Positions 53,906 through 64,000 of a stretch of 64,000 nucleotides of DNA are shown piece after piece. The notes under the pieces are model-generated. The model searched no databases and was not told the origin of the DNA. It worked only from the letters and a program-made list of their open reading frames with translations. The position numbers were made by a program, and so were the translations under genes. Origin of the DNA: Nymphaea colorata (Eukaryota > Streptophyta > Magnoliopsida > Nymphaeales > Nymphaeaceae); NCBI RefSeq assembly GCF_008831285.2, contig NC_045139.1, positions 12,188,704-12,252,703 on the forward strand. The letters run 5' to 3'. Every line of letters begins with the position of its first letter. The first letter of the stretch is position 1.

Positions 53906-56900
53906 TCTTGAAATTTTCAATATTTTAGCATATCCTTATAGGTAAGTAGCTAATCTAAGCACTCCCAGCTCCACTAGTGAAAATTCCAACAATAATGTGT
54001 TTTTTCAGACTCTGCTTAATTTTCCTTTATAAATATGACATTTTCAGCTTATAAATTTTAAAAATTTTAATTTTTAGAACAATCCAAGATAAATATTTTA
54101 GTGAAATTTTGACCAAAGCTGATCTAGAAGTAGCCAATAAGTTCATCTAATCGGATCGACCAAGCTAACCTTGCGTGGAGTTCTGTAATTTTACATAGGG
54201 GCAAAATGGTCATTTCTTTTTTATCTATATTCTTCTGCATCAACATAGTACATTTGCCTCATATGCCTTAGTTTATGGCTTTCTTTGATTCCTTGAGCCC
54301 TAGCCAAAGTCAAATCAGTGATTTGAGCATGTTTTGGTCCAAAATCACATAAGTGGTAAAACAATCATTTTCTTTTTGTCTATATTTTTCACCTTAACTT
54401 AAGATTATATGTCATGTATACCTAAGTTCATCAAGCTTACCATTGTCAGATCTTCAAAGCTCCAGTTTAAATTCTCTTTTTTACTTCAAATACATAACAA
54501 GTGATTCAAAACTACAACCAAGGGCAAAATAATCATTTCCTACTGAATCCATTGTCCATGCCCAATGGCAAAACAGCCATTTCATCTTCAATATTATGCC
54601 ATTATACACTTAAGTTATAAGTCACATATACATAGTTTATAATATTTAGAGCATCAATTATAATCTCTTCATCCAGATTTTTTAGATCCATGAACTATTG
54701 TCACCAGATCCTGCATTTGGAATTTCCATTCAAATCTCCTATCACATCCAACATCTATTTTCTAGAATTTTCTCTAGATTAAGATCTTGATCTAAATCTC
54801 TGACCGATGGCCATATCTTTTTTGTTGGATTTGGATCATGATTTGAATATCAAAACCATATCTCAATCCGAAGTCCAAATGCATAAGTGTGCATATTTGA
54901 GAAAAATGTCGTGCTTGATTTCATGTTATGCTAGACGTCTATCTGAACAATTGCTCATGGCTCGTGCACAACTCTAAGCTGAACAATCTAGTTCTGACAA
55001 AATTAAAATTGGTGTTCATATGACTTCGAAACAATTATTTTTTTGTTTTAAGAACTTGGGTAACATAATGGTTTTTATGATTTGCTTCGAAGTGGGAGCT
55101 CCTCCACTCACAAAGTTTTTAGTCATGTGTCAATGGAGGGGAAAAGAATTTTATCTCTCCTCACACTATAAAAAGAGGTGTCCCTGTCCCTTTTAGGTCC
55201 ACTCATCTGCTTTGATAAAGTTCCCTCAAATGCTTGGAAAACTCGGGAGAGAAAGAAATTTTTTAAGGTCTAAGTCTAGGCTTGATTTGAGTCACAACAG
55301 TGGGCAATCAAGCAAATTAACTAAGGGCCAGAAGGAGTCAGCTAAGGTTGTGGATCAGCCTAGGAGTAGGGACCGATGAGCTAAATTTCTTTTTCCTTCT
55401 TCTTTTTTTTTTCTTTTTGCATTTTAGTTTTTTCCTTTTTTGTTTCCTTAGATAGCAGGCTTTAGGTTTTCCTTTTTCTGTTTTGCATATTTAGGTTTTT
55501 TATTTTTGCTTCACATGCTTAGGTTAGCTTATTTTAGTTTTAATACTTCTAACTTATTTTCATTTTAATGCTTAGGTTAGTTTATTTTCATTTTAGTGCC
55601 TAGGTTAGTATAATTCTTATTAAGCATGTTGTAGTTCAGTTATTTCCTGTTTTGTGGATAAATTCTAAATGTCTTCTAAGTTAGGGATGTGGGACAGGTA
55701 AGCCAATGCTATCTCTCTCTTGTTCTTTTTAATATTTCAAATTCTATTTCATATATGCCCACTTTAAATATTGATCGATGATATCATACAGTTTATTTTC
55801 TTGTTTAATCATTAGTATATTAGGATCATGCATATGCTTTACTTTTTTGAATTATGCACATAGATCCAGGACCATGAAGTAGCTAAGGTTTTGACTGAAT
55901 AATAGCATGCGATGCAACAATATTTCCCAACATGCAAAAGCTAAGCTTAACCTAGGCTCCGCATGGGTTCACTCTCGAAGACATGGTTTTCAAATTCACA
56001 TTTTCTAATTTCAAAACCTATTTTTCAAAATTGATTTTCCAAAACCTAAGTTCAAAATGGTTGATATCCAGTTGAGGACCAAACCCAATTTGAGTTATCT
56101 TTGGTCCTAGATGTTACTAGGATTGGTTTTACCTTGATTAAGACTCTGGTCTTAGTCAAGTTGATCAAGCCTTAGTTGATCTTGGCCTTAAACTTGGATC
56201 CCAGTCAAGATGTCTCTGCTTTGACCTAAGGTCAGAACTTAGTCAAATAAGAGTTCATATTGAATAGAGCCTAACTTAATTCTCTAAGTAAACCTTGCCC
56301 CATTTTGGCCAAGTTCTATCAGGGTCTACCCTTAGCTATTAAGTCCTAGTCATGAGAATTCATAACGGATCAAGATCAATTCGATCAATTCTTGATTTCA
56401 GAACAAATGAACTTAGAGTTTGAATTGGGATCTAATTCTATATTGGACATAAATGTTGGATCAAGCCCCAAACTTTGGAACTACAATGTAGAACTTGGAA
56501 CATAGATCTCGCAATGGGATCAAAAGAATCTTCGATCTTAAATTCAGATCTCAAACTAGTCGAATTTTAAATTGGATCTTATATCTATATATGATTCGTA
56601 GATACTAGACCACTTGGTTAAGAGATAAAAAAACCAGACCCCTTAAATTCATGTTAAAAAGTGTTTTAAACAAAATGTGGAACTTCTAATATGTTTATAA
56701 ACACTAATTTAATATAAATCATGTTTTGGTTCAAGTCATTATTTTGCAAAAAAAAATTGGTCTTTATACTATCAAAATTTTGATGTTATAAGAGGCATTC
56801 ATTTTTTTGACTATTAAAAAAACATAATTTAAGTAAGAAAACGACTAACTTAATATACGTTTCTCATCAAATCACTCTTAAGATCATATCAATAAGGTTA

Positions 56901-57809
56901 GACTACAAAAAGAATATTTTAATAGGTTTGGTTTTTGCTTCTTACCCAAGTGGTATGGTTTTAACCTGTGTATATTGTATTGATGTACCATAATGCTTTG
57001 TTGGTTTATGATTAATGATCTGGCATTGAGAGCCTTGAGCATAAATTGAACATAAGGCAACGACTTAAGTCTAGATTTATCATGAACAAATCATATCGAC
57101 TGGACATCAGTCGAACCCATTTAAAAGGGGTTAGGTGGCGGCACAGGGGCCTGGGTTCCTAGAACACACAACATTGTGAAGTGCTCCTCACTCGGGCTCC
57201 TAGCGAAGAGCTTGTCCTCACCCTAGAGTTATCTTTGACATTTGTTGTTTTTTTTTCTGGTACTCTACCGGAGGAGGGCGGTGCCTTGTGATCATGATGT
57301 TGTTGGGATAGAGGATGGTCCTTGGCACTGTGACTGACGCTAATCATCGTCCTGTTTTAGTTGTGGGCTTATTTTGTATACCTATGACCTTGTAGATGAT
57401 TCTCTTTATGATATATCTATATTTATCTTTTGGCTATGGGTTTTTGTTATACATGTTGTGTGTGTTTTGCATGGGACATGCACTGACGCATCATTTTGTT
57501 AGAGTAGAGCACATATATGTCTAGAACAGGTCGAGCCATATGCCAATTAGGTTAGCTACTTTCATATTATGTTGTAGGACATGTCACACTATTTGCCAAT
57601 TACGAAGGCAAAATTGATATGATATGCATGCCAAATGATTGTAGGTAGTGTCACTATAAAAGTTGATATCAAAACACCCCTCTATCCTTGAACCAAATGA
57701 GATAAATAGTACTAATTTAATTTTAATATCTTTGTTATTGTTACCATATGTTACTAGTTGTAATGTTACGATAGAGCTCATTTTTGTGACTTTATGCTCT
57801 TAGTGCATC
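53906..57809. other. Gene-free stretch; possible LTR promoter remnant at 55160
   Basis: No coding region recognised. cactataaaaagaggtgtccc at 55165-55185 looks like a TATA box with a leader and could be an LTR remnant, but no partner repeat was found. A pyrimidine-rich tract runs from 55385 to 55470, and short repeated words (cttaggttag, ttattttcattttag) follow to 55620. Confidence 0.4.
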
Positions 57810-58735
57810 GTGAGTATTGGTCATGATGTCACATTTCACCTAGCAATGTGCCTAGTAGGAGGCTGTGGGGACCAGCACTTCTCGGGATGGAGAGGAGCAA
57901 GCCACTCAAAGCAAGCCATAGTTGAGCAGCAGACCAATGACAAACACTCATTCTTGAGACCTTGCAAGCACTCACAAGGTCCATTCAAGCACTCAAGCAG
58001 GCCATTTCATGATAGCCTAAGGTTGCATGCGCAACAGTCACATCTATTGCAATTTCCGTTCCTGCTATTCATCCAATTCCCAAGGCCAATGTTGCATATG
58101 ATGCAAGTAGTAGTAACATCTACACAGCCTACTACAGTTCCCGTTCTCATAGCTCAACAACTTCCTAGGAAGCAACACAAGTATTTTATGGTTATGAAAT
58201 CGCTGAAGTCCACAGGGAAGGATGGTTTATATGTAGCTACGGATTGGCTGAAGGAGATCGAGCTCTTCGTGATGTCTGACATGTTTGACCTACAACTCAA
58301 GTACTGGGCATATTTGCTTGGGGGAGATGCAGAGTAATGTGGGATACGCAGTGAGTTACAATTCAAGGATCGAGAGTCCACCTAGGCAGAGTTCTAGAAA
58401 TTTTTTGATGAAACATATATACCAAACTATGTGTAGGAGCTGCATGCAAGAGTCCCTTGACTTGGCTCAACAAGGCAGGAGCGCAATAGAGTACACAACC
58501 CATTTCAAGCATTTAGAGAAGCATTTAGGATTGGACTCAAAGTGCAAGAATGAGTCTGAAAGAAGAAACCCACAGTTACAAGTGAGATTAATCAAGGAAG
58601 GTGGAAGAAGCTTTTCCTTCCTAAGAGAGGAGGACCCCCAGATCTACAAGAGGGATGTAGACTCCCACCATCAGGTCAATAGTATAGTATTTGTTATCAT
58701 TTCCAACCTAGTCACCCTTGCCTGAGATTGTCAAG
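57810..58735 (+). pseudogene. gag: Gypsy gag pseudogene
   Basis: The 175-codon frame from 57810 ends with YVATDWLKEIELFVMSDMF and YWAYLLGGDAE, the Retrotrans_gag start (ADxWLxxIExxFxxxxxxxxxKxxxAxxxLxGxAxxWW). The next frames give SELQFKDREST, FFDETYIPNYV (near 58395) and LDLAQQGRSAIEYTTHFKHL, the usual middle of gypsy Gag. A basic segment near 58740-58910 (CPKASRAAAA) is a decayed zinc-knuckle region. Frameshifted at least twice. Confidence 0.8.
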
Positions 58736-58919
58736 TGCTTTCTTGTTCTACATAGAGCATAGTCATTTTATTTAAAAATGCCCAAAGCATCGAGAGCAGC
58801 AGCAGCAGCAAAAATCTCCACAGCTATCATAGTAGCCATGCCCCTCATCTGGTGGGTCATCAACCTCTATTAGTCATACAATCTCCATTCAACAATTAGG
58901 CAGGGGGATGGTGGGGTGT

Positions 58920-59470
58920 GTGTATTCTCCAATAGTCAAGGATCCCTTCTTGGTCATTCAGTTCTTAATAAGGAAACATAGACACTTTGTTCATCCATAC
59001 AAAGATGTTGAGTCTATGATAATCCAAAACATAATACATAGTCATCCTAGGACGTCACAACTTTATTATAGCAATGATACTATAGAGTATTAGAATAGTG
59101 TGTCAATAATATTTGATGATATTCACTATGTGATATAGGAGAATATTGTCTTGCTAGTGGGAGTTATCCAAACATATGTGATCTTTTAACACCATATTGA
59201 CGTCCTCATTATCATGTGTCTGAGTGGAACATACCAGGTTCATGGTATGTAAGTATTGTAAAAGAATTATATAACCATCAACATTCTCAATTCCAAACAA
59301 CAATGGGACAAGTATTTGGGATGTTAAAAGGATGATTTCATATACTTAAATCACAAGCAACATATTCACTTTGAAAACAACTTATGGTTGTGTTGGCTAC
59401 TTGTATATTACATAATTTTATCATAGACAAGGATGGAGATGCATAACAATTTATTAATCACAATGCCACT
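58920..59470 (+). pseudogene. PIF/Harbinger transposase C-terminal fragment
   Basis: The clearest part is 59190-59455. It reads RPHYHVSEWNIPGSWYVSIV and KELYNHQHSQFQTTMGQVFG, then a ML-KG-FHILKSQATYSL block and VVLATCILHNFIIDKDGDA. This is the PIF-type C-terminal pattern (YHxxEW ... KELFNxRHSxxRNxxERxFGVLKxRFxIL ... IVxACCxLHNFI). Two in-frame stops are present. The catalytic domain upstream is reduced to traces. It sits between gag and pol of the gypsy element. Confidence 0.75.
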
Positions 59471-59732
59471 TCATATGAGACAAGTAATGATACAACATCT
59501 GTGAAGGAATTTGAAGTTGCTACGTAGACTTCTTAATGAGGAAGCAATAATCCATTTGTGCTTAACTATAACTACACAAATGTTTAGAAACTTCCAAAGT
59601 AGTAAGTTAGTGTTTCTTGTCAACATGCGTACATATTGTTCACCTTATAATAAGTTTGTTTTACATTATTTGGTTTGCTATTATGTTACATTTTTTTGGT
59701 AATGACATTATATTTTCAATTGCATGGAATCA

Positions 59733-59930
59733 AAGATGAAGCCTTGCAAGTACTATGTTGTATTTGAAGGAAGAGAACAGGGCACATTTTTATAGTTGGG
59801 AACATTGTTAACAACTCGCTATCAAATACAAGGGTGTAGTTTTCAGGTCGTTTACTAACACAGAAGTAGCAGAGTTGCATCTATACGAGTACTTGATGAA
59901 GAAGCAACAGATGGAGATTAGTTGTAATCA
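59733..59930 (+). pseudogene. RNase H1 N-terminal (viroplasmin-like) domain fragment
   Basis: One frame reads PCKYYVVFEGREQGTF, then after a single-base shift SWEHC, stop, and QLAIKYKGVVFRSFTNTEVA followed by ELHLYEYLM. This follows the short hybrid-binding domain (KYYVVxxGRxPGIYxSWxxCxxQVxGFxGAxYKSFxTxxEA) found at the N-terminus of eukaryotic RNase H1 and in some plant element ORFs. The catalytic RNase H part is absent. One frameshift and one stop. Low-copy coincidence is unlikely given the match length. Confidence 0.62.
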
Positions 59931-60589
59931 TACATATAGAGAAGCAATGGGAATTGACATGGTGTGAACTTGTGTCCTTCTTAGTTGTGGTGTCTGTATG
60001 TTGGCTTTTTTGCCTTCTGAACTATAAGTTTGTTACTTTTGCTTCATGATAGATGTATTAGCATACCTCTATTATGGTTGGTCTAAACCTTTTATATTTG
60101 TTTTGACGATGTAGTCAAATAGACACTTTTCTATAGTTGAATAAGAAGAACTATGCTATGCCTGGATGTTGGTATATAGAATTATTGTGTACATGTGACA
60201 TGACGAATTTTGGTAGTGCAATCCACTAGTTTCTTGTTGTTTTTGCTTCGACAAACTGTACAATGGTATAAAAAATGATGTGGTTGTGTAGGTAGGGGAT
60301 GTGTTATGAATTGTATTACAAATACAACATGTTATGCTTAGGTGGTACTTTGGTTCCAAGCATAAACAAACAGGGAGCTAAAGTTCCAAGACATCAAACA
60401 TAATGGGGCATATGGAAGGTGGAATGAAACTTCCAAAATAAATGTGCTCATACTAAAAATCCATCACTTCATGCTCAGGTAATTAGTTCTAGGTATTCAA
60501 ATGCCTCATTGATGTTTTTGTTGTACTTATACCTTATGAACTTTGGGTATCCTCTATTGTTGGGTCCTTGGATTATTGTGCATAGTATT

Positions 60590-60869
60590 TATTTGATGTA
60601 CCTATTGAAATCTTGGAAGTACTATGTTATGCTCTGATGGTCATTCTAGATCTAGAGGGGCTTAGATGTAACCCTAGTCATAGGTTGACTTATATTGATT
60701 GTCATGTCAAGTATGTGGTTAATCATGCTTCTAAGTCAAGTTTTACGAAATTCTAGGCTCAAACATGCAAAGCATTTTTTCAATTGGTAGCCTTTATACT
60801 ATGTATGCAGCAAAACATTCAGTTAGAGGAGATTGCTTATATGGTGAGCTTAGCATGAGTAAAGGCAAA
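60590..60869 (+). pseudogene. Gypsy protease-to-RT linker traces
   Basis: Decayed readings resemble the GMDWL...IDC region of gypsy protease (VILDLEGLRCNPSHRLTYID) and the linker before RT (CKAFFQLVAFILCMQ). The active-site DTGA motif was not found. Confidence 0.45.
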
Positions 60870-61610
60870 GTCACCCCAGCCTAAACAAATCACACTAGTT
60901 TGTAATTTCTTGGATGTGTTCTACGAGGATCTCTACGGATTGCTGCCACCTAGAGAGATGGAGTTCATGATTGATGCATGGTGCAACACATATTTTGAAG
61001 GAGTCCTATACCAAGTGCATGTCAAGTTGGAGGGGTTGAAGAAGTAGCTATAGGAATTCATAAATAAGGGATTCATTCACCCTAGCATGTCACCTTGGGG
61101 TGCTCTAGTATCATTTGTGATAAAGAATGATGACTTCCTTCACCTGTGGATTTACTAATGCGTGTTGAACCAGGTAACCATTAAAAATATGTATCAACTG
61201 CCTCACATTGAAGATTTATTATATCAACTAAGTGATGCATGAGTATTTTTCAATGTTGATTTGAGATCAGATTACTATCAGTTGTGCATAAGGGAGCAAG
61301 ATGTGTCTAAGATTACATTTAGAATCCGGTATGACCATTATGATTTTTGTGTATTAACTTGCAAGCTGACTAATGCGCCTGTTGTATTTACACATTTGAT
61401 AAATAGAGTATTCAGAGATTATTTGGATCAATTTATGATTGCCTTATTGATGATGTATGGATCTATTCTCTTTGGCATGAGACTCATGAGACACACCTCT
61501 GTGTGATACTAAGTACGTTGAGACATTATAAGTTGCATGCCAAATTGTCTAATTGCGAGTTTTTGCTAGAAGAATTTGGATTTTTGGGCTATATTCTGGT
61601 TAGAGAGTGA
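60870..61610 (+). pseudogene. Gypsy reverse transcriptase
   Basis: Motifs in order: VCNFLDVFYEDLYGLLPPRE, FINKGFIHPSMSPWGALVSF, LNQVTIKNMYQLPHIEDLLY, VFFNVDLRSDYYQLCIREQD, TFRIRYDHYDF, LTNAPVVFTHLINRVFRDYL and DQFMIALL. The catalytic xIDD block is readable as LIDDVWIYS only in a shifted frame. HYKLHAKLSNCEFLLEEFGF follows. At least two stops before 61240 and one shift at about 61445. It matches the Ty3/gypsy chromovirus-like RT pattern. Confidence 0.85.
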
Positions 61611-61859
61611 CAATGGATTTAGCTAAGGTAGAAGCCATGCAACATGGATCACCCCTACGACTCTTACTGTATGTGCTTTTCTTGGGTTGGCAGGATATTA
61701 CATGTCGTTTATTTATGGATTCTTGTAGATATCCCTACCCATGACTACATTACTCAAGAAAGGAGTGAGGTATATGTGTCAGAGGGATGTGAGTAGAGCT
61801 TTCAGATGCAAAAGCAGAGGTTAACAACAACACTTGTTTTGGCTTTACCTTCAGACATA

Positions 61860-62210
61860 GAATGATTTGCAGTATATACTGGTGCTTCTAGCTATGGGTA
61901 TGGTGGGATATTGATGTAGCATGGGCTTGTTAACACTTGCACTTCTAGAAGGCTAAGACCTATGACCTGAACTATCCTATCCAAGATTTAGAGTTAGGTG
62001 TTGTGGTGCATGTCTTGAAGATGGAGTGTTGTTATCTTTAGGGGGAGAGTTTGAAATATTCATATCATAGATCTCTAACTTATCTGTTTTCGTAGAAGGA
62101 GTTGAATGTCTAACAGTACATATGTATATAGTATCTAATGGAATATGATTTCAAGCTTGCTTATCACCCTAGAAAAGCTAATGCAGAAGTAGATGCATTG
62201 AGTCTTTAAA
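61860..62210 (+). pseudogene. Gypsy RNase H
   Basis: Readings include VYTGASSYGYGGIL (first Asp replaced by Gly in the TDAS motif), HDLEL-like DLELGVVVHVLKM, TYLFSKELN-type and EYDFKLAYHPRKANAEVDAL, the usual end of this domain. Several stops. Non-functional. Confidence 0.75.
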
Positions 62211-62489
62211 TCAAAGGAAGTTGTATGTGGCCTAGTTCTTCAAGCCTATAAACTGATAGAGGATTGATAGCATGGCATTTGTTTACAGATAATAAAAATA
62301 TGATTTTCCTTTATGCTTTAGTTTAGACTAATTTATGAGAAATAATTTTGCAGAAGCAGAAGGAGGCCCAGAGTATGCCCATATGAGGACTTATTGTGAG
62401 TCAAGACAAATGGTTTTTTCTGTTGATCTAAATGGAGGGTTATGATTTTAGGGTAGATTGTGGATGCTAGATCAAGAAACCCCAAAATA

Positions 62490-63295
62490 GGAGAACTTTG
62501 GATGAGTTGCATTGCTCATGACATACTATTCATCTTGGTAGCAATAAGATTTATTAAGATGCTAAAAATAGTTTGAGTGGCTTATTATGAAGTCCAACAT
62601 TCTAATTACTGGGCCATATGTTTGTTATGTCAACAGGTTAAGGCAAAACATTGGAGGTTGGGCAGGTTATTACAGCCTTTTCATATTCTACATTGGAAAT
62701 AAGAGGATGTCACCACGGATTTTATTCGAGGACTAAAAAGAACTAGGTCATCTAGGTGATAATTGATAAATTGACTTGGCTCATTTTCTGCTGATCTGTG
62801 AGAACTTTATCTATTGATTCATGAAGTGCCACACACCATTGTATCAAACCAAGATCCATCATTTACCTCTCAAATTTAGAGATCTCTACAACAAGTTTTG
62901 AAGACCAAACTACATATTCAGCAATCCATCCTCAGACCAATGGGTAGATAGAGAGAACAATTTGACCCTTGATGCGATGCTTGAAGCTTGTTCCCCTTGT
63001 ATGAGGAGGAGACTAATATCTGCATGTTAAGCTGGCAAAGTTTGCATATAATAGCAGTTATCCCTCCAACATTGGAATGACACCCTATGAGGCGTTGTAT
63101 AGTCAACCATGCCAGAGGACCCCCTTAGTGTTATAACATTATTCAAAGTAGGTACAATGATTAAAGAGAAGTTAATTGCAGCCTAAAGTCGTCAGAAATA
63201 GTATGCAGACCACTGACATAGACCTTTAGCTTTTTGAGGAAGGTGATCATGTTTTCTTGAGAGTCTCCTTGACAAAGAGCATTTTCAACCCTGTT
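62490..63295 (+). pseudogene. Gypsy integrase
   Basis: Decayed zinc-binding region (HTIHLGSNKIY ... CYVNR), then VTTDFIRGLKRTR (first Asp), TIVSNQDPSFTS (second Asp position reads Asn in SxQD), and AIHPQTNG, stop, IERTI (Glu kept). KFAYNSSYPSNIGMTPYEAL and EGDHVFLRVSLTKSIFNPVI complete the C-terminal pattern. Many stops and shifts. The element ends abruptly near 63295, with no 3' LTR seen. Confidence 0.78.
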
Positions 63296-63723
63296 ATTAT
63301 TGTCACAAATGCACCATATACAATACAATACCCAGAACCACACATTTTTGCACAAACATGATGCAACAAATATATAGTGTATCATATCTGCCTTCATAAT
63401 TGGGAAATATTGTGACCTGTCTTACAATACAATATAAAAGTAGCCAGCATAATTGGCACATGGTCAATTGGCTAGAATTGACAGTTTGACTTCCATGGAC
63501 AACCGCCATACTTGCATCTACAATTTTTTTTAATACCATTTCCAACAATACATGCATCAAATGGTCATATCTATCATCTAGTTCCTGGTCAACCCATTTG
63601 ACAATGTGGCCTTGAAAATTGCATGTCTTTTGGGTGTCATGTTTAGAAGCTATTCATATCTTCAGTTGCCATGTTTACGTTAGGATCTGTTGCTAATCTA
63701 GAACTTTATGCTTTTAACTGCAG

Positions 63724-64000
63724 ATAAGAATGGTGAGGATTACTAAGAGGAGTGTAAATGATTACTATGAACACATTGATATTGGCAAGGTAATATTAAT
63801 CCTTGTACACCTTTTTGTACATTAGGAATCCTTACAACTTGTAATCATAGTTAAGCTCATTTCAGTGGCTATAGTTCTCAAAAGCTGTAAATCTACCTTT
63901 TCTTTTTCTTTCCTGTACATTTATAAACTTGAAGAATATACAGGTTGGGGAGCAGGCTATTCTTAGTCTGGATTGTAGGCTATCAACTTCATTTTCGCTC
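63724..64000 (+). other. Possible exons of a gene cut by the window edge
   Basis: A 66-nt stretch 63724-63789 is preceded by a good acceptor (ttttaactgcag) and followed by gtaata. The next acceptor (gaatatacag, ending 63943) opens a second stretch to the window end. Both stay in one frame: MVRITKRSVNDYYEHIDIGK, then VGEQAILSLDCRLSTSF. No family is recognised and only two short exons are seen, so this may be chance. Confidence 0.3.

Larger units (their letters stand above)
57810..63295 (+). mobile_element. Decayed Ty3/gypsy retrotransposon, interrupted by a PIF fragment
   Basis: Gag, protease traces, RT, RNase H and integrase occur in the Ty3/gypsy order (integrase last) on the + strand. Between gag and protease/RT (about 58920-60370) lie a PIF/Harbinger remnant and a viroplasmin-like fragment, probably a later insertion. 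LTRs were not identified on either side. There are stops and frameshifts throughout. Confidence 0.8.

Noticed and set aside
1-64000. CRISPR arrays, prokaryotic operons, rRNA and tRNA genes
   Set aside because: None seen; the tandem repeats present have plant TE or satellite character and no spacer structure.

Overview
This is a stretch of flowering-plant nuclear DNA. It is AT-rich and contains two intron-split genes with GT-AG introns. Nearly everything else is plant transposable-element debris: Ty1/copia and Ty3/gypsy retrotransposons, TRIMs, PIF/Harbinger and En/Spm-CACTA fragments, MITEs and microsatellites. Nothing bacterial, viral-genomic or organellar is present, and I cannot name the species.

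Layout. Positions 1-18480 hold a degenerate tandem array of about 1.33 kb units. Each unit carries two pseudogene fragments of a GATL-type (GT8, galacturonosyltransferase-like) gene arranged tail to tail, one on each strand, followed by an AT-rich spacer. The array is split by Copia-1 (280-5685, + strand, with 5-bp target duplication CACTT) and by a composite insertion (9956-15735). The composite holds Copia-2 (- strand), whose 5' end is replaced by a 141-bp near-perfect fold-back, and a MITE. 18480-22500 has microsatellites, an En/Spm transposase fragment and a 70-bp tandem repeat. 22540-24545 is a broken plant-mobile-domain (PMD) reading region followed by an acidic/lysine-rich segment and a gag-like segment. 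24590-25225 is a degenerate low-complexity repeat. Copia-3 (+) covers about 25226-29040, followed by a CACTA-like terminus near 29916.

Genes. 31846-35675 (+) is a 7-exon gene for a 178-aa plant protein of unknown function with all splice junctions in frame. 43113-48080 (-) is a 5-exon gene for a 210-aa, probably plastid-targeted DUF493/UPF0250 (YbeD-like) protein. They converge on about 7.4 kb of intergenic DNA that holds MITEs, a purine tract, an 87-bp tandem repeat and a PIF/Harbinger pseudogene split by a TRIM. Two possible exons at the extreme right edge (63724-64000) may belong to a third gene.

Right side. 48840-57800 carries a foldback element, a second TRIM with a perfect tRNA-Met-type primer binding site, a MITE rich in ctcgag/gactcg words, and a tandem repeat of about 168 bp. 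57810-63295 is a decayed Ty3/gypsy element, split by a PIF/Harbinger transposase remnant and a fragment resembling the RNase H1 N-terminal (viroplasmin-like) domain.

The most unusual structure is the amplified tail-to-tail GATL pseudogene unit. Its transcripts could in principle fold into long hairpins. The second is the fold-back that replaces the 5' end of Copia-2. Both calls come from reading motifs in the sequence. No database search or alignment program was available.
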